Counted from the stretch's first letter, positions 40,823-49,328 are shown. The stretch is DNA of 64,000 nt from Endozoicomonas sp965232255 (GCA_965232255.1 OZ246962.1:372001-436000), one strand, 5' to 3'. Notes: a model not told the origin generated them from the sequence alone. Program-made: numbers and translations.

Positions 40823-43800
40823 TTAGATGATCCATTCGTCCTCCGTGTCTGATCCATGGGACCGCTGGAACAGATTATCGACCTCCGCTCTTAAATCATC
40901 CAATTCTGCAGCAGACAAGCCCCGCCAGTTAATCATGCTATCGGCGATAAACCCACCGCTGGGTGTGAACTCGGCGACAGAGTCACCCTGCATGACAAAA
41001 GGCGCTGGTGGGTAACCGAGACTTGCGGCGTGCTGCTGCACTGCCGTCAGGTCTGGCAGATGCCGAACTGCGTTCGCAAATTCATCTCTATCTTCAGGCG
41101 ACCAGAACGACATAACGACGACCGAATTCGGATCGTAAGAGTCGCGTTCTACCTGTCCCGGACCCCAGACGGTTATGGTACCTGCCCCGGTATCACCGGA
41201 GAACCAGAGGCGTATAGCCCCACTGTCTGTACTGCGAGCAGCAAACATCAGGTTTTGGGGACTGAACAGCGCGTGTTCGGCTAAAACGGCTGGTGGAGGC
41301 CCAGCTGGTGCAGGGGCAGGAGCAGGTGCAGTCGGCGCAGAAGCTCCTGCGGCTCTTGCGGCTCTGGTTGCGGCTCTGGCTGCGACTGCAGCTGCGGCTG
41401 TAGCGGCATCTTTGGCGGCAGCGGCAGCAGCAGCAGCGGCACTAGCGGCTGCAACGATGCCTGCGATGGCGGTTTGGTCTTCGCCTCTAGCTGCGGAGAC
41501 GCCAGCGGCGATTCTAACCGCAGCTGCTGATGAGGCAGCCATGGCAGCAGCCCTAACAGCTGCAGCGGCGGCTGCGGCAGCCTCTGTTTCTGCGGCTGCG
41601 GCTGCGGCGGCGTCTACCGCTACATCTACGCTTGCGCCTGCGGCCGCGGCAGCAGCACCCTCTGCTGTCGCTGCTGCGGTTACAGCGGCATCGGCAGCGG
41701 CCTCTGCTTCAGCAGCTGCGGCTGCGGCTTCAGCTGCTGCTGTGCTTAGCTCTGCTGCGCTGCTGGTGTCACCTCCTCCCCTAACGATGACTGCGACAGC
41801 GACTGCGTCGCTGGCGGCGGTTGCTGCGGCCTCTGCATCCGCGGCAGCAGCGCCGGCGGTGGCTGCTGCTTTTGCAGCTGCTGCTGCGGCGGCGGCGCCT
41901 TCGGCTGCGCCTATACCTAGGTCTGCTGCCAAATCGGAGGCAGATCTAGCACCGATGGCTTCCTTTTTGGCGGTTTGAGCTTCAGCGGCGGCAGCAGCAG
42001 CGGCGGCAGCAGCGGCCTGAACGAAGCTACGTGCTGCGCCGAGGTCTCCGCGGACAGCGTGGTCTGTAGCAAAACGTGCGTGTCTGATTGCTTCTGCGGC
42101 TCTGGCTTCGGCTGCGTCGGCGGCCGCAGCTGCCCTTGCCGCGCGGGCTATGGCTGTCTCAGCGGCCGTACCTATTCCAGCGCCAGCGCCTCCTATACCG
42201 CCTGCCGGGCCTCTTGGTGGTGGTGGGCCTCCAGGTGGTCCACCTGCTGGTCCGCCTGCTGGTCCGCCTGCTGGTCCTCCCGCTGGGCCACCTGCTGGGC
42301 CTCTCGCTGGTGGGCCGCCTGCTGGTCCGCCTGCTGGTCCTCCCGCTGGGCCACCTGCTGGGCCTCTCGCTGGTGGGCCGCCTGCTGGTCCGCCTGGCGC
42401 CCCTCTTACTGGTACACCTCCTGCGCGATCCACACCTTTGCCACGATCGCCCCCGCGCCTGAAGAAGGCGCCCAGTCCTCTTCGCCTGACGACAGGAGAA
42501 CCTGGTGGTGATGAAGACTGACCTTGTTCTGGTGGCGATGCTGAATCTGCTGGTGCCTGAACCCCCGACCTCCCGGCCTGCTCAGCAGCTTTTGCGGCCT
42601 TCGCAGCAGCTTTTGCAGCCTTGGCTGCTTTCTCTGCATTTCTCTGATGCCGCTTACCTGCACCGCCGCCTGCTCCAAGCGACAACACCTCCATGTTCTC
42701 TGAGATACCGCTTAATACAGTTTCCATGCCACCTACAGTGAGTAAGGTTTCCCCACCATACTGAATCCCACTGGCTGGGCCGCCCCCTGTTGCCCCTTCC
42801 GCCGTCTGTTGCGGTTCGTCAGGTCCACCCAGCTCTCCCTTTCTTCGCGCTTTCTGCTCTTTCTTGTGCTGCTCCCTACTCTCTTTCAGGGCTTTTTTGA
42901 GTTCCTGTCGTTCTACCTTACCAGTTACCCAACGGCCACGGTCTGTGCCCTCTCCTGCTGGTCCACCTTCAGCACTGCCAGCACCGCCTTCCTGCTGGTA
43001 GCCTCCCATCCTCCTTCGGTGCGTTTCCTCTTTCTTGTGCTGCTCCTTACTCTCTTTCAGGGCTTTTTTTAGATCCTGTCGTTCTAACTTACCAGTTACC
43101 CAACGGCCAAGGTCTCCACCCTCTCCTGCTGCGCCGCCTTCAGCCCCGCTAGCACCGCCTTCCTGCTGGTAGCCTCGCAACTTCCTGCGCCTCTCCTCTT
43201 CTTTCTCGTGCGATTTCTTGCTTCTTTCCAGGGCCTTCAGTATGTCCTTATTTTCTGCCGCCGTAGTTTCCCAACGGCCACGGCCGCCGCCACCTCCTGT
43301 TGCGCCGCCAGCATCTTCGGCGGCTGTATCGCCTGTAGCGCCACCGGTTGCCCCACCAGCTCTTCCTGCGGCACCACCAGCGCCTCCTGTGGCACCACCA
43401 GCTCCTCCGGTAGCACCGCCGGTTGCACCACCAGCAGCACCCGAACCACCGGATGACGCAGATTGCAGGATGCCGAGCATCGTATGTGCGTCTCCTAAAT
43501 CACCTGCCTGAATCAGAACAGTGGCCGCCTTTTGCAATGCTGTTTTTGCAGCATCTCCCAGATCACCAAGAGCTCCCTGATTGCCAGACGACATGGATTG
43601 CAGCAAAGAGAGAAGCGTCTGTGCAGCGCCAAAATCACCATGTTGGATCAGCGCGCTGGCCCCGTTTTGTAATGCTGTCTCTTGTCCGTGGGAACTTCCC
43701 TGACCACCAGTCCAAGGTGCAGCTGGCGTCATTACGCCGCTGACTGGCGGATTGCCTCCCGAGCCATCAGGCGGGTTTACGTCACTTTGGGCGAGCCGTG

Positions 43801-43906
43801 GCGAGTTCCTGCCGTGGTTAACGTTGCCCCGTTGGCCTTGACGGGGACTTCCTCCACTGGCACCACCTGCCCCATTGGCACCATTACTTCGATTAACTGG
43901 AAACAC
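40823..43906 (-). CDS. Paralogue 4: 1027-residue Ala/Gly/Pro-rich protein with three UIM-like helices
   Basis: GTG start at 43906, AAAGGA upstream. Order: N-terminus and two helical hairpins as in paralogue 3 (76-108, 119-152); three modules of about 57 residues, each with a UIM-like helix (219-236, 277-293, 334-350); an Ala/Lys helix (AEKAAKAAKAAAKAAKAAEQ); linker VVRRRGLGAFFRR; then, where paralogue 3 has its middle domain, only a short GDRGKGVDRAGGVPVRG; a Gly/Pro tract (about 500-580, GGPAGGPPARGP units); an Ala-rich tract of about 290 residues; the C-terminal domain (about 885-1015). No signal peptide or membrane helix. A long antisense open frame here is a by-product of GCN repeats. Confidence 0.8.
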   Translation of the reverse strand: MFPVNRSNGANGAGGASGGSPRQGQRGNVNHGRNSPRLAQSDVNPPDGSGGNPPVSGVMTPAAPWTGGQGSSHGQETALQNGASALIQHGDFGAAQTLLSLLQSMSSGNQGALGDLGDAAKTALQKAATVLIQAGDLGDAHTMLGILQSASSGGSGAAGGATGGATGGAGGATGGAGGAAGRAGGATGGATGDTAAEDAGGATGGGGGRGRWETTAAENKDILKALERSKKSHEKEEERRRKLRGYQQEGGASGAEGGAAGEGGDLGRWVTGKLERQDLKKALKESKEQHKKEETHRRRMGGYQQEGGAGSAEGGPAGEGTDRGRWVTGKVERQELKKALKESREQHKKEQKARRKGELGGPDEPQQTAEGATGGGPASGIQYGGETLLTVGGMETVLSGISENMEVLSLGAGGGAGKRHQRNAEKAAKAAKAAAKAAKAAEQAGRSGVQAPADSASPPEQGQSSSPPGSPVVRRRGLGAFFRRGGDRGKGVDRAGGVPVRGAPGGPAGGPPARGPAGGPAGGPAGGPAGGPPARGPAGGPAGGPAGGPAGGPAGGPPGGPPPPRGPAGGIGGAGAGIGTAAETAIARAARAAAAADAAEARAAEAIRHARFATDHAVRGDLGAARSFVQAAAAAAAAAAAEAQTAKKEAIGARSASDLAADLGIGAAEGAAAAAAAAKAAATAGAAAADAEAAATAASDAVAVAVIVRGGGDTSSAAELSTAAAEAAAAAAEAEAAADAAVTAAATAEGAAAAAAGASVDVAVDAAAAAAAETEAAAAAAAAVRAAAMAASSAAAVRIAAGVSAARGEDQTAIAGIVAAASAAAAAAAAAKDAATAAAAVAARAATRAARAAGASAPTAPAPAPAPAGPPPAVLAEHALFSPQNLMFAARSTDSGAIRLWFSGDTGAGTITVWGPGQVERDSYDPNSVVVMSFWSPEDRDEFANAVRHLPDLTAVQQHAASLGYPPAPFVMQGDSVAEFTPSGGFIADSMINWRGLSAAELDDLRAEVDNLFQRSHGSDTEDEWII
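42252..42377 (-). repeat. Two perfect 63-bp tandem repeats in the Gly/Pro tract
   Basis: Copies at 42252-42314 and 42315-42377 are the same, followed by a partial third. Each encodes about five GGPAGGP-like units built on a 12-bp sub-repeat. Sequence identity between copies suggests recent slippage or expansion. Confidence 0.9.
42851..43282 (-). repeat. Three tandem UIM-like modules
   Basis: Residues about 209-352 of paralogue 4: GRW-x-T start, UIM-like helix, basic region, GYQQEGG and a Gly/Ala linker, repeated three times. The second and third are closest to each other. Paralogue 3 has two such modules, the other three paralogues one each. Confidence 0.8.
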
Positions 43907-43935
43907 CCGTATATTCCTTTAAAATCCTGAATGAG

Positions 43936-44004
43936 CCGGAGTGTATAGGTAATGAATCCGTTATTTTATCGGAAATGCCCACTAACAGACTTCGCATTTG
44001 CGAC
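43936..44004 (-). promoter_or_regulatory. 69-bp conserved upstream element, copy 3
   Basis: Begins 30 bp before the GTG of paralogue 4. Weaker similarity continues for some 70 bp beyond it and is shared with the region beyond copy 4. Confidence 0.8.
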
Positions 44005-44096
44005 GCATTACCCAGCCGAAGTCGTGACTCACCAACCAGGGGTGATCAGTGCAAATTCCTCACGCCAACGCCCAGTTGATTTAGCGAGGAAGCATG

Positions 44097-45191
44097 TCAA
44101 GTCCCTTGTTGCCATTGGAAAAGCCGTCGCTCTGCGGTTTGACAGCGGGAACCGGCAAAAAACAGATCAAGGGTTGTGAGAAAAATCGGATCTTTCGTTA
44201 CCTGGAAAAAAAGTGTTGCGCATGACTTCAATTTGGCTGCGTCAATCTCGCCGCCCATAATTTCTCTGATTGATTTATCGCCATGGCTATTGATGCTTTG
44301 GAACATTGCTATCAGATTGCCTCTGAGAGTGTCATGGGCGTAATACGCACGCGCTTCCTCCAGACTGTTTAGCGCAAAATACTTGGCCAGGGCAGATTGG
44401 CCAAACCCACTAACAATTGGCAGCTCATACCAACTCCAATGAGTGCGCTTCATTCCAGCTTGCATCTCCTGCAACGCAGTTGCGTGGGTAGCAGTCCCTC
44501 TATAACCATGATTCTGAGCGTCGACAAATCGCTGCAATTTAAAGGGATCTGCCGGCTTATCCTGATCCTTGCGCGCCAAAAAGGCACCAGACGGGCGCCT
44601 GGCCAGGGGCTCAGCATCACGCGGTAGAGGTAATGGTGGCAGTGGTGGGCGCCCTGGTCTTGGCGGAGGCATTAATCCGCCTGCTGGTTGTTGGGCAGGC
44701 GGCTCGGTTTGTGGCTGGCCTGGCTGTTGGTCCCGCGGTGCTTGTTGCTCTGTCTCGTACGCCTGCCTGCTCCGAATAAGAGCGCTTCGTATTGCAGTCC
44801 ATTCATCCCTATTGACAGTGACGTCAGAACCTGTGGCAGCACCGGCAATATCCTGATCCATCAACGACATGGCTTGCAAATACTCGAGCAGGCTTATGGC
44901 TGCGACATCCTCACCTGCCTCAACCATCTGGACAGCGACTTCTTGCAGTTCTGCTTCAGTATTATTGCTCTGCGTATCGCTCTGCGAACTGCCAGCCAAG
45001 GGTGCAACCGGTGCCATCACACCGGTGGTCGGGGCAGAAACGCCGCCGGGCAGATTTGCGTCACTTTGTGCCAGTGAGGGCGATCGCCTGCCTCTACCAA
45101 CACTGCCACGTCGGTTTTCATTGGGGCCATTTCCTCCGGCACCAGCACTGGCGCTGGTAGCACTATCTCCTCGATTAGCTCCTGGAACCAC
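44097..45191 (-). CDS. Paralogue 5: family N-terminus fused to a DUF1810 domain
   Basis: 364 residues, GTG start at 45191 with AAAGGAG upstream. Residues 1-60 match the family N-terminus; helical hairpin at 77-112; UIM-like helix at 126-148 (core IRSALIRSRQAYETEQ); Pro/Gln-rich linker (150-190) with PLARRPSGAFLARK. In place of the family's middle and C-terminal domains there is a DUF1810 domain at 215-348: DPFKLQRFVDAQ, MKRTHWSWYELP (family: SHWMWF.FPQ), GFGQSALAKYFALNSLEEARAY and DPIFLTTLDLFFAG. DUF1810 is a small conserved domain usually found as a stand-alone protein; I know of no firm activity for it. The fusion shows that the N-terminal half is a portable module. Confidence 0.85.
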   Translation of the reverse strand: MVPGANRGDSATSASAGAGGNGPNENRRGSVGRGRRSPSLAQSDANLPGGVSAPTTGVMAPVAPLAGSSQSDTQSNNTEAELQEVAVQMVEAGEDVAAISLLEYLQAMSLMDQDIAGAATGSDVTVNRDEWTAIRSALIRSRQAYETEQQAPRDQQPGQPQTEPPAQQPAGGLMPPPRPGRPPLPPLPLPRDAEPLARRPSGAFLARKDQDKPADPFKLQRFVDAQNHGYRGTATHATALQEMQAGMKRTHWSWYELPIVSGFGQSALAKYFALNSLEEARAYYAHDTLRGNLIAMFQSINSHGDKSIREIMGGEIDAAKLKSCATLFFQVTKDPIFLTTLDLFFAGSRCQTAERRLFQWQQGT

Positions 45192-45218
45192 CTGTTCGCT
45201 CCTTTAATCCTGATTAAC

Positions 45219-45287
45219 CCGGAGTGTATAGGTAATAAATGCGACAGTTTATCGGAACTACCCCCTAGCAGACTTCGCATTTACGAT
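45219..45287 (-). promoter_or_regulatory. 69-bp conserved upstream element, copy 4
   Basis: Begins 28 bp before the GTG of paralogue 5. The rest of the spacer to the PAP2 gene (45288-45593) contains no gene; its first 70 bp resemble the sequence beyond copy 3. Confidence 0.8.
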
Positions 45288-45593
45288 GCACTACCAAGGC
45301 AAAGCTATGGCTTACCAATCCGGGCAAAGCAGGGCAAACGCCCCACGCCAACACCGTGGCCAGGGCTGGTGTCAGGAGAGCAAAATCAACCATGGTATAG
45401 GCCAAAACCGTTACTTCCTAAGCCACGACGGAGACAAAATATTTCCCGCAGCGGTTACATTTCACTGCTAACTTTGCAGGCGTCAGCAGTTTCGCATCCT
45501 TGTTCAAAATGCTTTTTCTGTAGCGGAGGTCATGGGGCACCGGCTTGTCGGGTTCTACCGTTGGTTGCTTGTGAACGAAAGAAGGGGCAGTGT

Positions 45594-46514
45594 GTGACTG
45601 ATGTACTCCAGTGGGGTTTGGGATTTGTGGCGTGGCTACAGCAATACCGAAACCCGGTAATTGATGGGTTCATGCGCCACATCACAGATTTGGGCGGCAA
45701 TTATTACCTTTATTTTCTACCGCTACTGCTCTGGAGTCTGAACTTTCGCTTTATGGTGCGCACTTGCACTATGGTTGCGCTCTCTTTCTTTCTTAATATC
45801 AGCTGCAAAGATTGGCTGACCCTGCCAAGACCGTTTGATATAGACCCAACCATTACGCCGGACAGGGAATGGGGTTATGGCCTACCCAGTGGTCACTCGC
45901 AGAATTCGGCGCTGCTGTGGCTTATGTTGGCCAGGGGGGCAGGCAGTCGGTGGTTCTGGGCTATGGCGATGGCGGTAATCTGGCTGATTGGTTTTTCCCG
46001 CATTTATTTTGGCCTGCACTTTCCGGGAGATGTTCTGGCAGGTTGGCTGTTGGCTTTGGTGTTGCTGGGTTGGTACACCCGCTGGGGCGACAGGTCTGCC
46101 CAGTGGCTGTACCAGCAATCTACGGTTTTTTTAATGAGTGCGCTATGGCTGGTTTGCGGAGTTCTCTTTTTTCTCTATGCCTGTCTTTTGGCGATGCCAT
46201 TTATGGCCAGCCTGGTGGCCGTCAGTCTGGGGGCTGGCATGGGCACTGTTATTACCTTGCGCTATTTGCGTTACAGCGGTTACGGCAACCTCTGGCATCG
46301 CCTGGTGCGCAGCACTATTGGTTTGTGCATTCTGTTTGGTTACATCAGGGCCACTGATGGTCTTTTTCCAACGGTGAGCGACGGCGATTACTATCAAACT
46401 GCATTTGTTGTCTATACCGTGGCTGGCTTGTGGCTGACGTTGGGCGCCCCAGCGCTGTTTTTGCTCCTTTCCCTGACTGGCAGAGCAACCCTGGAGCGGC
46501 AAATAGAGGGTTGA
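45594..46514 (+). CDS. PAP2-family membrane phosphatase
   Basis: 306 residues from a GTG at 45594 with GAAGGGG upstream; the frame is open further upstream but without family similarity. Multi-pass membrane protein with the three phosphatase motifs: KDWLTLPRP, PSGHSQ and SRIYFGLHFPGDV. It probably removes phosphate from a lipid phosphate such as phosphatidic acid, phosphatidylglycerol phosphate or undecaprenyl pyrophosphate; the choice is not readable. The PSGHSQN form and the additional C-terminal helices suggest a larger YeiU/LpxT- or PgpB-type relative. Confidence 0.87.
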   Translation: MTDVLQWGLGFVAWLQQYRNPVIDGFMRHITDLGGNYYLYFLPLLLWSLNFRFMVRTCTMVALSFFLNISCKDWLTLPRPFDIDPTITPDREWGYGLPSGHSQNSALLWLMLARGAGSRWFWAMAMAVIWLIGFSRIYFGLHFPGDVLAGWLLALVLLGWYTRWGDRSAQWLYQQSTVFLMSALWLVCGVLFFLYACLLAMPFMASLVAVSLGAGMGTVITLRYLRYSGYGNLWHRLVRSTIGLCILFGYIRATDGLFPTVSDGDYYQTAFVVYTVAGLWLTLGAPALFLLLSLTGRATLERQIEG

Positions 46515-46557
46515 TTTGCAACAATACAAAAGAATGAGAGCGCTGCCCGGGTCGATG

Positions 46558-46563
46558 TATAAT
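46558..46563 (+). promoter_or_regulatory. Candidate -10 box for tcdA
   Basis: TATAAT 33 bp before the tcdA ATG; no matching -35 at standard spacing is evident. Confidence 0.35.
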
Positions 46564-46596
46564 CGGCCTTTGACGTATTTGTTGTGAGACCCCACG

Positions 46597-47409
46597 ATGC
46601 CCTCTTCTCCCGATAACCGCAACAGCAACGGCTTTAACGACCGCTTTGGCGGCATACGTCGTTTATATGGCAGCCATGCGCTTGACCGGTTGCGTCATTC
46701 TCACGTCTGCGTTATCGGTCTTGGTGGTGTGGGCTCCTGGGCTGCTGAAGCACTGGCCAGAACAGCGGTGGGCAATATCACCCTGATTGACCTGGACGAC
46801 ATCTGTATCACCAACACCAATCGTCAACTGCATGCCCTGAGCGACACCATTGGTCGTTCAAAGGTGGAGGTTATGGCTGAGCGCATCGCCCTAATTAACC
46901 CGGAATGCCACTGTCGGGTGATTGAGGATTTTGTCACTGAGGACAATATTCCGCAGCTGATTAGTGCAGAATTCGACTATGTGCTGGACGCCATTGACAG
47001 CTTTCGGGTTAAAGCCGCCCTGATTGCCTACTGCAAACGCAACAAGATCAAAATCATTACCACCGGCGGCGCAGGCGGACAAATGGACCCAACCCAGGTA
47101 CAGATCACCGACCTGACCAAAACCTGGCACGACCCGCTGGCCAGAAAGGTTCGTAACCAGCTGCGTGACCGTCACGGCTTTAACAAAACCGGGAAAAAGT
47201 TTGGCGTTGATTGTGTCTTTTCCACGGAGCAGGCAGTTTATCCACAGGCTGATGGCACCGTCTGCCAGAGCAAACCGGTGGGTGAAGGTTCCATGAAGAT
47301 GGACTGCGCCAGTGGCTTCGGCGCTGCTACGGCAGTAACGGCCACGTTTGGTTTTGCCGCTGCCGCACGCATTGTTGCGAAGCTGACCCGCGCGCCAATC
47401 GCCGATTAA
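46597..47409 (+). CDS. tcdA: tRNA threonylcarbamoyladenosine dehydratase (TcdA/CsdL)
   Basis: 270 residues, E1-like ThiF/MoeB fold. The nucleotide loop VIGLGGVGSWAAEALAR, the acidic LIDLDDICITNTNRQ and the TTGGAGGQMDPTQVQI segment match E. coli TcdA (268 residues). The enzyme uses ATP to cyclise t6A37 in tRNA to ct6A. In E. coli it receives support from the CsdA-CsdE cysteine desulfurase pair, and here the convergent neighbour is exactly a CsdA-CsdE fusion. Confidence 0.95.
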   Translation: MPSSPDNRNSNGFNDRFGGIRRLYGSHALDRLRHSHVCVIGLGGVGSWAAEALARTAVGNITLIDLDDICITNTNRQLHALSDTIGRSKVEVMAERIALINPECHCRVIEDFVTEDNIPQLISAEFDYVLDAIDSFRVKAALIAYCKRNKIKIITTGGAGGQMDPTQVQITDLTKTWHDPLARKVRNQLRDRHGFNKTGKKFGVDCVFSTEQAVYPQADGTVCQSKPVGEGSMKMDCASGFGAATAVTATFGFAAAARIVAKLTRAPIAD

Positions 47410-49136
47410 TGGTAGCGGTGTGCCGTGGCCTGAATTTCCTGCACGATGGCCCTGAGCCCGTTGCCTCGGGATGGGCTCAGGTGGGTGAACAACTCCAACG
47501 CCTGAAACCGCGCGTCAATATTTTCCGCCACAATCTCCGCCGGTGTTTTGCCAGAAAAAACGGCCAGGACAATGGCGATCAGCCCACGAATGACTTTGGC
47601 ATCGGAATCGGCGGCGAAGTAAAGTCGCATGGTTGGCCGGTGATAGTAATGATGCAGCCAAACGCTGCTCTCGCAACCGTGCAGTCGGGCGTGATCCACC
47701 TTCCAGTCTTCAGGGAGCGCCGGCAACTCTTTACCCAACAACATGATCTGTCGGTAGCGTTCCTGCCAACCAGTTGACTGCGACAGACGTTTAGTGATGC
47801 TGGCCAGATCCCTGGCTTGTCGGACAAAGACCTCGGGCAGCTCGACCGGTATGGTCTGCGTGGTTGTGTCAGATTGCCCTTCTCCACCCACAGCAAACAG
47901 CGCATTGTGATGTAGCCTGGCCACCGCTGCCACCAGGGCACTGGCTTCAGCCTCGGTGTTGTACAGGGCAAACGAGGCACGCACGGTGCCATTGAGTTGC
48001 AGGCTCTCCATCAACGGCATGGCGCAATGATGACCGGTACGCACCGCGATGCCCTGCTGATCGAGAATCAGCCCGATATCCTGATTGTGATGATCCCGGG
48101 AGATAAACGACACTACCGGCGCTTTGTGTTCGGCCTGACCAATCAGGCGAACAGCGTTTATTTGCGCCAGGCCTTCCTCCACACACTGACGTAGCCGGTT
48201 TTCATGAGCGTGCAGCGCGGCAAAATCCAGACCCGATAAAAAAGTTAATGCCTGACCCAAACCGATGGCACCGGCAATATTGGGGGTTCCTGCTTCAAAT
48301 TTGAATGGCAGGCCATTGAAGTGGGTTTGGGCAAAACTGACGCGCTCGATCATCTCGCCGCCGCCTTGCCAGGGCGGCATGGATTCCAGTAGCTCACGCC
48401 GACCGTAGAGCACGCCAATCCCGGTAGGGCCATAAACCTTGTGCCCGGAAAAAACATAAAAATCAGCATCCAGGGCTTGCACATCGACCCGCTGATGAGC
48501 CACGGCCTGGGAACCGTCCACCAGCACCAGGGCACCTGCGTGGTGGGCCAGGGCGATTATCTGGTTGACGGGCGTAATGGTGCCAATGGCGTTGGAGCTG
48601 TGGGTAACGGCCACCAGTCGGGTCTTTGCTGACAACAGTTGTTCAAATTGTGCCATGTCCAAATTGCCAGATTCATCCAGTTCGACCACCTTGATGATGG
48701 CACCGGTGGTGGCACTTAGCAGTTGCCAGGGAACGATATTGGCATGATGCTCAAGGCGAGTGAGGATGATTTCATCACCCGTTTGGAGTATGCTGCGCCC
48801 CCAACTATTAGCCACCAGATTGATGGCTTCGGTGGCACCACGGGTCCAGATAATCTCCTCGGCAAACCGGGCATTGATAAATTCCCGGGTAATCTCCCGG
48901 GCGGCTTCAAAGGCTTGCGTGGTGCAGGCGCTCAGATAATGCGACGCGCGGTGCACATTGGCGTTGTCTTGTTGGTAGAACTGTGCCACCGCCTCAATCA
49001 CCGACAGCGGTTTTTGCGTGGTGGCCGCGTTGTCCAGGTAAAGCAAGGGCTGACCGTGCACGCTTCGGGACAACAAGGGAAACTGCTGACGAAGCCAGTT
49101 CAGGTCTGTGGACGAGGTGTCGTGTCGGCCTTTCAT
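47406..49136 (-). CDS. csdA: Cysteine desulfurase fused to its sulfur acceptor (CsdA-CsdE fusion)
   Basis: 576 residues. The first 405 or so are a group II cysteine desulfurase: pyridoxal lysine in FSGHKVYGPTG, active cysteine in RTGHHCAMP. The rest is a SufE/CsdE domain with its acceptor cysteine in ARLHGCESSVWLHH and the AIVLAVFSGKTPAEI segment. In E. coli these are two proteins from adjacent genes. Fusion would guarantee sulfur transfer from desulfurase to acceptor. The ATG at 49136 has GGGG upstream; a longer reading to 49190 is not family-like. Its TAA overlaps the tcdA TAA on the other strand. Confidence 0.93.
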   Translation of the reverse strand: MKGRHDTSSTDLNWLRQQFPLLSRSVHGQPLLYLDNAATTQKPLSVIEAVAQFYQQDNANVHRASHYLSACTTQAFEAAREITREFINARFAEEIIWTRGATEAINLVANSWGRSILQTGDEIILTRLEHHANIVPWQLLSATTGAIIKVVELDESGNLDMAQFEQLLSAKTRLVAVTHSSNAIGTITPVNQIIALAHHAGALVLVDGSQAVAHQRVDVQALDADFYVFSGHKVYGPTGIGVLYGRRELLESMPPWQGGGEMIERVSFAQTHFNGLPFKFEAGTPNIAGAIGLGQALTFLSGLDFAALHAHENRLRQCVEEGLAQINAVRLIGQAEHKAPVVSFISRDHHNQDIGLILDQQGIAVRTGHHCAMPLMESLQLNGTVRASFALYNTEAEASALVAAVARLHHNALFAVGGEGQSDTTTQTIPVELPEVFVRQARDLASITKRLSQSTGWQERYRQIMLLGKELPALPEDWKVDHARLHGCESSVWLHHYYHRPTMRLYFAADSDAKVIRGLIAIVLAVFSGKTPAEIVAENIDARFQALELFTHLSPSRGNGLRAIVQEIQATAHRYH

Positions 49137-49328
49137 GATCGTGCCCCGTGAGCCATTAGCGAAAAATACCTCTGTGCCAGAGCCATGCAATGGGTTGCTG
49201 TGACGGCGTTTTGCCGCACAACAGCCCTGGCAAAATGGGAAATCATTTTATCGGATGGGTAAAGTGAGGCAATACTGTGTTCAAAATTTATACCGGCAAA
49301 TGATAATGGCCCCCCTTGAGGATGAGGA

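Noticed and set aside
41175..41978. Plus-strand 267-codon Ala-rich open frame, and similar ones to 42.5 kb
   Set aside because: Same explanation, antisense to paralogue 4.
42252..42377. Possible CRISPR-like repeat array
   Set aside because: The copies are contiguous with no spacers and lie within a coding frame; no cas genes are nearby. The 14-bp array at 54.3 kb also has no spacers.
33891..45191. Reading the cluster as collagen-like or adhesin (autotransporter) proteins
   Set aside because: The Gly tracts are period-4 GGPA or GGA rather than Gly-X-Y, and there is no signal peptide, barrel or sortase/anchor sequence.
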